Source: Amphiduros pacificus (taxonomy: Eukaryota; Annelida; Polychaeta; Phyllodocida; Hesionidae). From it: a stretch of DNA of 64,000 bases. The first letter of the stretch is position 1, and every line of letters starts with the position of its first letter. The translations under genes and the position numbers were made by a program. This document shows positions 22,518-33,764 of this stretch, piece after piece. The notes beneath the pieces are model-generated. The model was not told the DNA's origin and did not search any database. It saw only the letters and a list, made by a program, of their open reading frames with translations. The stretch covers positions 15,618,001 through 15,682,000 of the forward strand of contig OX439002.1 in the NCBI GenBank assembly GCA_949316495.1, given 5' to 3'.

Positions 22518-25500
22518 AAGTTGCATTTTGCATTTTGTTCAAGAAACACTGGCTTTGGGCAGGGGGAAATGGTTATTTTGGGAACGATATCATAGTCCGG
22601 AGAATATGAAAGGAATAAGGACACAAGTCCAATGTGATCCAGATTACAAAAGGCCAAACTTCTTATATTTGATTTTGTCAATTTGACAATTGAAAAATAA
22701 AATTTTATCGCTTTGATCTTCTCCTCTGAACCTACCAGTCCCAATTCTAAGGAATTTGTAGGAAAGATGTGTTTTAGGGGAGCAGTTCTATCTAGTTTCA
22801 GATTTGTTTCCATCCAGTTGTATTTATTTTCTCAAAAATCTAGAAGCCATCACCGAGTTGTCAATGTGGCTGCCTTTTTGAATAACATAACAAATATTAG
22901 GCAATGAGAATTAAGGTAACAAATTCAATATATAACATGTAATTTGATTGGTCAAAATTATCATTTGCTCAAGTCGAATTTGGAAACAATTTAAATGATC
23001 ATTTATGAAGCAATTTTCAGAAAATGTTCACAAACATTACAAAAAAACAATGATAAGCATAGCTTAAAGGCCATTGACTTGTTTCACTTCCAAGAATAAT
23101 TCAGAGTTTATGTATCGGTTTTCATAATTTGATTATTCAAAGTTGTCCTGCAAAGCGAGATAATTTTCGAGACGAAAGGATCACATTTTATTTAAAGATG
23201 CCACCAAAAGATGTTTAAATCCCTTTGACAAAACCCCGCCAGAAATGTGCATGTACAGCCAAGGAATGAGAGTTCACCCGCACTAGATATCATGATTATA
23301 GTTCAGGTGGTGTAAATATTACCTCATATTACCTCATTAAAGTATGATTTGTAATATCTGTGGAAATTGGTGGTATGTTATTATCTACGTTTACTTTGTA
23401 TTTATCAATAATTTTCATAAGAAGGAGATTGCACCTCTAGTAACATATATACCATTTTATGGATATTTAAACTATATAACGAATTTGTTCCTGCCGTTTT
23501 GTTAAACACAGGATCACATGCCGGGGTGGAAGCTTTTCTTTTAATGTGAAAGATGGCTTATATGTTCTACCCTCCATAGCAGGACTTTTCTATCATATCA
23601 GTCCCTGCCACCAAAGGTATAAAGGTGCGCACAGAATCGACAGCAAGTCATCATTATTCACAAAAATCTGGCTGCCCACTCATTGGTGAAATAATATAAA
23701 GAGGTTTCTTTTGTACTGGCGGTTGTACTGATTGATTAGTTTATGTACCATACACCTGGTTACAGTTGACGATATTTTTGTGAGCAAGACAAGTATTTAT
23801 GACTTAGGGAATTTCATATTTTGAATGAGATCAAAAACAGGGCAATGACTGCAGAGGTAGTAATTGAAAACTACCAATGTAATGCAGAGTATAAATGTTC
23901 AGAAAGCAGCAAAAAGTGTTCATTTATAGGAAGTTTAGGGTAATGAAATAATCAGTAAAGACAGGCATTTATAAGATAATATGGTATAATAGGTAAAGTA
24001 GGTAATTGTTAAATAATAATAAGAAAATATGAAGAAAAATATTAATGTAGTATATTGATGTATAATATGTATGAAAGTCATAACCAAAGCACCAAATGCA
24101 CTGATCAAAAAACAATAGAAAATATTTATGACTATCACAAAATAGTCAAAACACTTAGTGCAGTAAAACAATTAATAATTTAAAAAATCACAATGGTCTA
24201 TGATAAGGTGTCTCACAGACATTAAAGAATGGCTGCGTGGCACTGACATGGACCGTGAGGTGATCAGGAACTGGTGAAATTGTATACCATAGCGTGCAAA
24301 TCAAATAACATATTTCTACTATACAACCCTATGTTTAAAAGAAATGGTCAGTCTAATAGTATTCCTTGCCACATAGGCAAGGTCAATACTATAAAAGTAA
24401 TGTGGTGGGGTGACTGGGGGAGAGACCAGCACCAGGCATTGTGATTATAATGTACTATTATTGGTATTTGTATTCTGATTGTATGAACTGGTATCCATTA
24501 TCTTGCCTTAGAATTTTAAAGTAGGGACAAAGATCTTTGTTAAATCACCAGAATAGATTAACATCCTGGTACTGAAACAGCTCTACCAAGGCTATATTCC
24601 CCAAATTTGCCCTCAACCGGATAAGGAGGGGGCATTCATGTTAGATTTGAGCAAATCTAGTTTGAGCATCATTTCTTTCATTTTACAAAAGTCAGCATGG
24701 GTAAACCTGTTTCTGTTTATTTTGTATTCATGTGAAACTGACCATGAAAATATGTCACATGCATGACCGTTTCCGAATCCATACAGCTTAGTCAATCAAG
24801 ATGGTTACCTCACAAACCCCTAAACATTCCAACCCTGGGTGATTTTATGAAATGAGAACAATACATATTGCATATTGTGTGTAAGAAACTGGTCCGAATT
24901 TCAATCGGCATTTTGCCATTTTGCATTCGCATTTGGTGAGGACAGTTAATCCTGCATCAACAATTGTGAGAGTTCCGATTGGACTAGGGAGGCTTGGGTT
25001 TCTGTGCCTGAACTTAATCTGTCATTGCATGTATCAAATATGAGAAGGAATAGAATGTAAAGTGCAATGTATTATTCTTAATCACTTATTTCTGTACATA
25101 ACTGGATCAAGGTTGCCAGAGGAGTATATTGAAAATAAGGACTGTATCAGAGGAAAGGGCGATATTTCTAGATATGCGCGGTCATATTGAAAACTTGATT
25201 CATAATCTAGACATGTTTTCCAGGTGTGTCCAAACACCCATTAGTCAATTCTTTAATTCCGTTAGAACATTTAAAATGTCTTAGAAAGCTATTGGATTTA
25301 TTATAATGGAAAAAGAGATATATCCATTTTGCCAGGGTATCCTTTTATATCTTTTTAAAAATGAAGCATTAATTGTTACCATAAGTAGTACTGATACAAT
25401 ACATTTATCGACATTTGGAATAGGAATTGAAAAAGACCAATAAAAATAAGGAATATACAAATGCATATTATATTTTGTTTATTGATACTTAGATACATTA

Positions 25501-25990
25501 AGCTGATAATATACATATTGAATATGGTAGCTTCTATATAATCATTTAATGCTAATAATGAGATTAAATAGTGTATATTGATTACTTTCTCTGTCAAACG
25601 ATATGCGTTATCTTTTATCCAATGGAGTTTCATTGCCTTCAGATATAGCTAGGTTGCAACAATATTCCTAAGTTATAAGTTACAAGTGATAAAATATGTT
25701 GTGTATGTTGTTATATAAAATAACATTTTGGATATCAGTATATTTGGGATATTGATACAATGACAATTTGGGATATTGGACTAATGACCACTGAATTTGG
25801 CATAAAACGAAGACGTGTGTGAAAGCGCTTCCACCATAACACCATTCCCATCAGGCTGGAAACACGTCATATTAAAAGAACCTCAAGCTCATAACATTAT
25901 CGTATCAAACAAATGGTTCCTAATTCATAGTGTTCAAATACTCTAACCGCTACCATGTTGTAAGTAACCAAATGCGGTAGAGCATATAAA
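22518..25990. other. Intergenic, 3.5 kb, no gene recognised
   Basis: AT-rich with only short unsupported ORFs on both strands. 22980-23055 is an inverted relative of 33018-33095 (shared GTAATGTTTGTGAACA and ATAAATGATCATTTAAAT). 23820-23895 is a diverged direct relative of 36833-36908. No promoter, RNA gene or splice-bounded coding exon could be supported. Confidence 0.5.
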
Positions 25991-26007
25991 ACATCTCAGA
26001 GAAATGA

Positions 26008-28328
26008 TCAGTTGTCTGCAAAATATCTGCCATGTGCGTTAAAAGTACTGAATGTTGGCATATAACTGTGGCTTACCAGCTTCATATTCCTGGCATCCAG
26101 AACCGCAAGATAAGACTTGCTCCTGGTGCCATCTAGTATCACACTAAACAGATATCCTTCATCCTCTTTGGTTGAGTTTGGAAAAGGCACAAACCATGCC
26201 TCACTTGGATAATGTTGCATCTTGTTCCAGTATTTATCCTCCATCGGTGTCAAAACACTATCTGAATGGTTGCCCCGGCATAGATTCTTTTTGAGAAGCC
26301 TTGTATCACTATAGTGTATGCTATCAGCTTTTATGGAGATACCATACACATAGCAGTAGGACATGAATCTGTAGTCCTCATTGATGGTGGGCATTTCTAT
26401 GTGTTTGCTGAAGGGAAAGGTGGCTGAGAAGGTGTTGGTGTTGGAAGTACCCTTGACTAAATCCAGTGTGTACCTCCTTATCTCCGACTGATCAGCAGGA
26501 AGTTCGTTCCTTATCTGTGAGTGCCGCATACTGGCCAGTTTTCCTGCAGTCATAAACTTGGCATCGGGATATACTATAAAATCAGCCACTATTACATCAC
26601 CTTCAACTTCAAATGCATTTATAGCATGTGTTGTGAAGGCAGGACTCACAAGGAAGGTCCAGGTCTTCCCTGACTCAAGATCAATGACATATATCTCTGT
26701 ATCATATTGAGGACTCCATTGCAAACTCTTGGAGGGTGATGCCGTTTTGAACAAGGTCAGGACACTTACATGGAAGGGATGTGCATATAAAATCATGTAT
26801 CTCTTTGTCAGAGCAAAGCTGTGCATATATACTAATCTTGAATGTTGTATCTTTGTAATGAATTCTCTTTTATAGGCAGAAATAATCCTACTTATGTGAA
26901 TATCAGAACCTCCATACACATTCAAATGTGTGTAGAAGTTGACAGAGGTTTCCTTTCCATATTCTTTCAAGGGATGTGCCGAAGACAGCCCAGAAAAATC
27001 AAATATACGTCTCAGACAATATTGCGGCAGTTCTGGATATACTTCTTGAAAGTTACCTAAATATTCTTTATCGAAAGTATACACCTTCCACATGTCATTT
27101 GTCACTGCATAATCTTTGTTGAGTTTTACAACATTTGTGTTAGGATTATCAAGTTGGTTATGAAGTTGCTGAATGATTTTCCAGACACTAAAACCTGGTA
27201 ATGTCCCACCAATGAGCAAATAGGGTGCCACATCATTCGTGTCCATAGATTCTTTGTACTGCCGAGACTTTACAAAGGTTGAAGAGAAATATACTCTGTT
27301 CGTTCCGGTGAAGTACCATTTTAGAAGCTTGCCAAATCCATCTAGTCTGTGCGTCAGGTTTCTACCACCAACATCAAACTGGCCACCTGTGTTACGAATC
27401 TATTTGAGAAGAATTTTATTCACATTAACATGTTAATCAAACATTAATTAAACGTTAATCAAAGGTATGCTAAATCCATGCAGAATCACTAATAGAAATG
27501 AAGTGCCGAAATAGCTTTTGTTTGTTTGGGGTTTACATCACTTTCAACATTATTTAGGTCATTTCGTGATGAGACCTACTTGTAGCAGATACAGTGTTGC
27601 CTCACTGAATTGTCATTTCACAGGTCCTTGATATGACAATCCACCCGGTCACAGTATTACAAGGACGACAGGTTTACCCTTATATGTGAAATAGTATCAT
27701 GATTTCAATCTCGGCACGACCGGTGATCGAACCCACAACATTTGGATCACCACAGAGGAACTGGTGATAATAAGCTTGCGCTCTTACTAACTGCGCCACA
27801 GCCCGTGGCCTGCAGAAACAACTGTTGAAGATATGTATGAAAAGGTATTGGCGGCGTTGGATGATGCTATAACTTTTTGTAGTTTCATACTTCAGGTGGT
27901 GTAATATTTTCAAAGGTGGTGTTTATGGTAAGTTTATATTTAAAATATGACAAATAAAATGTACTAGTATATGGGACTGCCTTCTCTTTCTGAAGGGGTG
28001 GAAAATAAATCCTGCTACTAATTTCAACTATGCATTGCTAGTGTAATGATATTAATTGTAATACCAATTAAAAAATATACAAATGTGTTTAACTTATCTT
28101 AAAAGCAATATTAATCATTATATCGAAATATTACAAATGAACCACACGTACGAATGTTCCTTGTAACCATCTTGGAAGCGATGTCTTGAACGTCACAGAA
28201 ATGTTGCTATATGTCTTTGTATTGGTGGTATATAGTAACTCATAGTTACTTTCCTTATAATCATTACCACATTGGCCTAAGATAATGAGGCACCCAAGAA
28301 TCAGCAGACAAGCGAATGTACCTTTCAT
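26008..28328 (-). CDS. Carotenoid oxygenase (BCO/RPE65 family) with signal peptide, two exons
   Basis: Non-haem iron enzyme family that cleaves carotenoid or apocarotenoid double bonds to aldehydes or ketones, or isomerises retinyl esters (RPE65). Exon 1 is 28328-28152 (59 codons), exon 2 is 27399-26008. Donor GTACGT and acceptor AAATAG join in frame to give GTFIRNTGGQFDVG, matching the family's GxFxRNGPGxFE(V)G start of the propeller. The model has 522 residues, against about 530-550 for BCO1, BCO2 and RPE65. Four histidines sit where the iron ligands belong: SAHP (201), YMHSF (252), TTHAIN (317) and NAHG (515). The C-terminal block EDEGYLFSVILDG and LAVLDARNM is typical. Unusual: residues 1-20 form a hydrophobic signal peptide (KGTFACLLILGCLIILGQC), implying entry to the secretory pathway, whereas known animal members are cytosolic, membrane-associated or mitochondrial. 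The exact substrate cannot be told. Intron 1 holds a SINE. Confidence 0.9.
27516..27810 (-). mobile_element. tRNA-derived SINE in carotenoid oxygenase intron
   Basis: Reverse-oriented copy of the same family: tail side starts TTTGTTTGTTTGGGGTTTAC, B-box side shows GGTGATCGAACCCACAA, head ends GCCACAGCCCGTGGCC. Diverged from the other copies. It lies wholly within the 27400-28151 intron, antisense to nothing, and in the same orientation as the gene. Confidence 0.88.
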
Positions 28329-28388
28329 GATATCCTCCTATTCCTACAGACAATCTGCACTCTGAATTGGCAGGGCTGAGACCTTGCC

Positions 28389-28395
28389 CCATATA
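28389..28395 (-). promoter_or_regulatory. Possible TATA box of the carotenoid oxygenase gene
   Basis: On the minus strand TTATATGG lies about 62 bases upstream of the ATG at 28328, which would give a 5'UTR of roughly 30 bases. Weak match; no other promoter sign was seen. Confidence 0.3.
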
Positions 28396-28399
28396 ACAG

Positions 28400-29879
28400 C
28401 GCTTATCATAACACGTTGGCATATACAAAGTGGGTGGTACACTCTCACTCTGGAGGAGAAACCTGCTAACTTTGAAATCTTATTATCACCTCAGAGGTCT
28501 CTTGTTAAGCCAATCGTTCTTGAAATTGTGCCTCTTGAAGGCTGGAGTTCAATACCGTGAGTCAATCACTACAATCTACCCAAAATATGTTTCGGGTGCT
28601 CTGTGCCATCAGCATTAAATACAATTTGCAATTCAATAATCTGAGGGCAATGATAAATGTTATATTGCTGTCAGATACACTCTTTTGCAAATATCTTTTT
28701 ATCTTTTATATTAACAAGACGTCCAGCTTGATTACTTTATTTAACATTTATCATTGGGCAAAACATAGACTTTCAACTTAACATCGATTATAATATCTTA
28801 ACAATGACATTTGCTTAATAACACCTATTCAACAGTTATATTATTATTTGGGGGGTTGACTGCAGGCTTTAAACAACTCATATGTCGGAAAAATGTGTGA
28901 ATTGGGCAGTTTTAAAGCCAAACCTTTATGGTAACCAGGCAGAGAAAATGTTTTGTAGTCAACTAATTACCAATCATAACTATTTATTGATAATTTTAAG
29001 CTCCTGGTGCCTGAGCAGTGCATGGGGCAATAATATCAGGCTCTTTGTGTCCATGGGTCTGTCTGTCAACAAATAAATTGATATTTTTTACCACACATGC
29101 ATTCCTTGATAGGATGACCTCAGCTAAATCGGTTGTCAACCTTGTCAATATGTGGTCAGCGCTCGGGTAGCTGTACAGTGCCCATATCTAATCTGACCAC
29201 ACTCATGGCAAATAGGACAAAACTTCCTGGCACCCAGGACTTAATAAGCAGCTGAAGTTTACTTCAATAAATGACTACTTGAAATACTTGTATCAATTAT
29301 GAATTAGTGTAAATAATGCATTGTATCATTAGTGTAAATAATACATTGTGTCATAAATCCGACATCCGTTTATAAAGATATAATATAAAATTATGATGTT
29401 TGGAGCCAAGGAAAAAAAATGGCATATATTTTTTCTCCACCCCCCTGAATGAATAATGGTCCATCCTTTAGGTTTACTTAACATTCATTCTCACCATGCT
29501 CACAGGGATGAAGATTTATCTTGATTTCACAGTTTTGTTTTTCATATATTTCATTTATTCGGCAAATTCATACATTTATGACACAAGATTAAATACTCCA
29601 TAATAAACGTCTAAATTTTGTATTAAGCACTCAGATTCGTGTGTGACGTCTTCCATCGATTAAATGATTCCTGTTTACTTTATGTCGATATGCAGCAGAC
29701 CATGTGAGTAAGCACGTCAGTCGGGGCCAAATCATATGGTGTGCTAAAGCTGCCATTTTGGCCAATCAGAAAAATGTTGAATCAGTCGAAGAGGATGTAT
29801 ACTTGACAAGACTTCTTCCGCTGCGGGGGACTCCATTTTGAAGCTATCATGGAAACCTAATAGCAAATTCAATGAGAGT
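28400..29879. other. Intergenic, nothing recognised
   Basis: AT-rich with scattered short ORFs; no repeat, RNA gene or coding exon supported. Confidence 0.5.
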
Positions 29880-30049
29880 CGTGCCTAAAGCGTTATCCTA
29901 TTGTCCTTATAAATCTGTGACTGGGTGGGTTATCACAAAGACCTGCCACATGACAATTCAACGAGGAGGCGCTACACCTACTACAAGTAGGTCTTGTCAT
30001 TAAATGATTGAAATAATATTGAAAGTGACGTAAAATCCAAGCAAACAAA
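29880..30049 (+). mobile_element. 5'-truncated tRNA-SINE fragment
   Basis: Only the 3' half of the SINE is present: AAATCTGTGACTGGGTGGGT, then CTACAAGTAGGTCTTGTCAT and GAAAGTGACGTAAAATCC, ending in a CAAA-type tail. The tRNA-like head is absent. Confidence 0.85.
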
Positions 30050-31966
30050 TATAAGAAATCTCGGCCTGAAGTTATGATCTTTATCTTATACTGGAAATTC
30101 CTGCATATTGAGGTCATTCTGATTGGATAGGAAAGATTGAAATCTTCCAATGAATTATTTTTACAAGCTCCAGCGCATGCCCAACAGCTCACAGAGGCCC
30201 TCGTCTGTCCTATCTTTAAAAAGAGCAGGACATTGAGTCTCCATGGCAGGCTTCTTTCTGCCCGAATCATGCTAATATAGCCTACACTGTGACGAAAAGC
30301 CCACTTGACGCAGATTTGATTATATGTGTGAACTATGTCACTTATTCATCCCTGACAGAGTGCCAGAGTTCCACTTGTGTATTTTGTCTGCCATTCAACT
30401 GACACGGTTGGTGTAGTTTTTATCCATAACACATTTGTTATCTTAGTATCAGATTAATCATATCACATGTCACTATTGTCAAGGGAACGTATGCAAAAAC
30501 ACTTCAAAAACACACAAAAAATAGTGCACATGTGTTATTTCACTTATATATGGTCAATTGTAAATGCAATATATGTGCACTATATAGTCTCATGTAAATA
30601 CACTAAAAAAATGTTTGTGGTTAGAAAGACAAGCAATATCTAAATATATCTATTTTTATTTTAAAATGTTGAGCGTTGTATTTCATTTTATTGCACAAAA
30701 TACAAAAAGACTTACTTTAATTATTTCAGACTGAAACTGGACATCATGTTGAATGATAACTAATCATTTTAATATTCAAAAGAATTAGAATCTTCATATT
30801 CAAAACAGAATCGAGATGATCTAGTTACATTTTTACGTCCCATTTAAGTAAAAGTAACTTAAATGGATATCACTTTTGAATCATTTTAGTTTCCAAGTAA
30901 TGTCTTTGTGTAATCATCTTAAAGTTTCTTTCTTTCTTGCTGTTAGAGTTATATTAAAAGTTTAACTTTAGATACTTCAATGTCAACAAAACAGCTATAT
31001 CAAAAGGTTTGATCGAATGATACGAAGGCAAGAACATGAGTTCGTGCAGTGTTCAGGGAGACAAATCTCTCACGTTGGTTCTGGTGGAAGGATCTCACTC
31101 GTCCGAAAGTTCTCAACTCATTTACATAATGTAATCAATTTCATACTACTACATGCAGTAAATCGATGCCACCTATAACACACTTTATGAAATGGGTGTA
31201 TTTCTGTCTCAACTGGGTGAACAGTCACCAGTTTCGAGATTCCCACAAAAGGTTGCAACAGGGGCTCCACCTATTTGTGTGTCTACGTCCCATGACCCAA
31301 ATCTGAATTGTCGTCGACAGTTCAAAATAAACCCAGACAGTCATGTTCATTTCAGAGAAATTAACACATGATTTTTGAAGAATTGGCCTCAGACTGATTA
31401 CATTTATTTTATAATTGACAAATTTTATGATAATTGTACGCAAATATATTTAAACAAACATTTTATTCATTTCAAAATAATGTAAACATGAAAAGAATCT
31501 TTAAAAAAGATAAAAGGAAAGTAGTTCGGGGTGATCTGTGAAAGTAGTTCGGCAAGACGGGTGATCTGCAAGAAATAGCTCACAGGTGCAGAATACTCTC
31601 TTGAGGCACCAAGTATGAGATAAAAGTACACACTCCTCACAGCCCCGGGTCAAAGACCCATCACTGCCACAGGCAGATTAGCATATGACCGTTGGTACTA
31701 CTTTCAGCTGTTTGTCGTCTGCCCTCAAAACCAAATTTCGTACCTCTAAATGTAGCCCCGCATGACTTTTAAATAGTTCCCAGCAAACTCTGAGTGTAAC
31801 ATTGTAAATACTGCCTTTATTGGTACAATGTTTCAGAAATGATTACAACCCATTCAGATAACTATGTAAAGTTTATAAATTTACTCAACTATAAACTCTA
31901 GCGATTGTGAGCAAATTTGGCGTATGGGAGCAAATCGGAGCCAAAAAGGCACCTGTGGCAGTGGTG
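30050..31966. other. Intergenic, nothing recognised
   Basis: No supported gene. A short direct repeat of GAAAGTAGTTCGG-like sequence with GGGTGATCTG occurs at 31518-31575. The rest is AT-rich unique-looking sequence. Confidence 0.5.
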
Positions 31967-32415
31967 TTATACCTCAGTGATGCGCGTATTGATGCGATTT
32001 CGAATGAATACGCGCATGCCGATTATTTGTAAAATATTGATTAGTTTGCGTCGGCCATCTTTAGACTGGTCCCCCATCGAGTGTCAAGAACATCGTGTAT
32101 ATACACAGATGTGGCAACCAGTCTATGGCTGTACGCGCCATTTTCGGGTCACGTGACGGGGTCAAATGAGGTGCGCTTTGTTTACAAATGTTTGTAACGA
32201 TAAATATCTTGTTTCATGTATCATTTTTTAAAAATACAGTAGTTGTCTGAGGTATAAAAACAAAACATACACTCGTCGGTCAGCTGTGTGAGCGGATTCA
32301 GTTCGTTGGTGATGGCGGACGGATACCCTTCGCCTTCGGCTCAGGGTATCCGTCCGCAATCACCAACTCACTGAATCCGCTCACCCAGCTTCCCGACTCG
32401 GTATGTTTTGTTATA
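31967..32415. mobile_element. Composite foldback repeat, copy 1 (449 bp)
   Basis: Two parts. The first (31967-32262) has its own inverted ends TTATACCTCAG / CTGAGGTATAA. The second (about 32258-32415) is a long hairpin whose arms run from AAACAAAACATAC to GGCGGACGGATACCC and back. It is about 98% identical to 55681-56130, and both parts are present in the same order in both copies, so they move as one unit. The ORF of 79 codons across it is not conserved between the copies and I do not call it a gene. Confidence 0.85.
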
Positions 32416-33764
32416 GTATCGTCGATGGTGGAGAGGGTGGATGGTCGAGACAGTGGCGACACTGCGCGGGAGTGTGATAAAAGTAATGAATCACATGATT
32501 CAGATATTTTTTTAACGAGTATCTTACATTAAACAATTCAACTTAATGTACATCTATCATATATCTATTTATTAATCTGATTGAAAACAAAACAAAAATT
32601 AGTAGACAATTGACAGTGTTTACATCTTGCTTTTTAGGTTTCAAGTCAGACATTATTGAAAAAAGAATAAAGAATAATTATGGCTGTACACGATTGGGTC
32701 CGGCAAGTTAGCCCGGGTTATCCCGTTTCTCCACGATTGAGCCGGCGGGTGCCGGTGGCGGAAGGCGGCGGACGCCGACCTCCGCCCTGTGAATACCCTT
32801 GGCGAATTCCGCAGAACAAAATGGAGGGTCCAGCGATCTGCCGCTCTCGCCGCCGGCTAGATGGCGGGTGCCAATCGTGTACAGCCTATGTTTCTCTCAA
32901 GAAGGCACACTAACATAAGGGGAATATATATATCGGATAATATTTATTTATCTATTGTATTCTTTTATATAAATTTGTAAACAAAAGAGTACACTATTTG
33001 TCATGATAATTTTGTAATAATTGTTATTTTGTAATGTTTGTGAACAATTTGTGGAAAGGCCAGACAATTGCTTTATAAATGATCATTTAAATCCATCCAT
33101 AGAGCATCTATGTGGAGAGAATAATTTCTTCCAATCTAAATGCATGTTACACATTGAATTATTTATTATTTCGATGCTCATCTGCTGATATTTGTCATAT
33201 TATTCACAGTGGCTAACTCCTCGACAAGCCAGTGATAGCTCTCAGATTTCTTCAAAAATCATACAAAAATGGAAAAAATATCTGAGCCTCGAAAATAGAA
33301 AGAATGGGACCCCGAAAATGGAAAATCTTACTCATGTCACCATCTTTCCCAGTCATAATGTCTCATAATAAATAAAAGATATCTGTTTTCTGTCGTGCCC
33401 TTTCTTAAGTATCTCTACCGACATCAGACTTGATGACTTGAGATGGCGCTCCTGTCACTTCCATGTGACTGACTCACTTTTCACACATACTCAAAAACAA
33501 TGGCGAGAAAAACTGAGACCAAGAAGCCTTGGATTGAAGGTAACATGGTTTCTTTAAAAACTGTTGCCGAGAATCAAATTCTTTCTGAGTCATTGCTAAT
33601 AAATAATGGAAAGTGCTCGGCAATCTTTCAAACAGTGGATATCAAGTTCATTTTGCCGACACCTGAAGAAATATATAATAAATAAGAACTTTTCTCGGTG
33701 ACTCAAAGTTGACGGACAGACAGAATGACAGAAATTCCCCCCATCACTGGAGAGGGATGTAAAG
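32416..33764. other. Intergenic with one small hairpin element
   Basis: Apart from the hairpin at 32682-32886 and the repeat relative at 33018-33095, only a 61-codon plus-strand ORF at 33500-33685 stands out. Its first codons are followed by a possible donor (GAAGGTAACA), so it could be a first exon, but no family is recognised and the evidence is thin. Confidence 0.35.
32682..32886. mobile_element. 205-bp GC-rich hairpin MITE
   Basis: Perfect 16-bp inverted ends GGCTGTACACGATTGG (32682-32697, reversed at 32871-32886), flanked on both sides by TAT. The interior is strikingly GC-rich for this region (GCCGGCGGGTGCCGG, GGCGGCGGACGCC) and has further self-complementarity. The 77-codon ORF starting in the left TIR is probably incidental. 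Confidence 0.7.

Noticed and set aside
31917-32156. 79-codon ORF over the composite repeat
   Set aside because: The second copy at 55.7 kb shifts frame after the shared part and starts differently, so the reading frame is not conserved between copies that are 98% identical.
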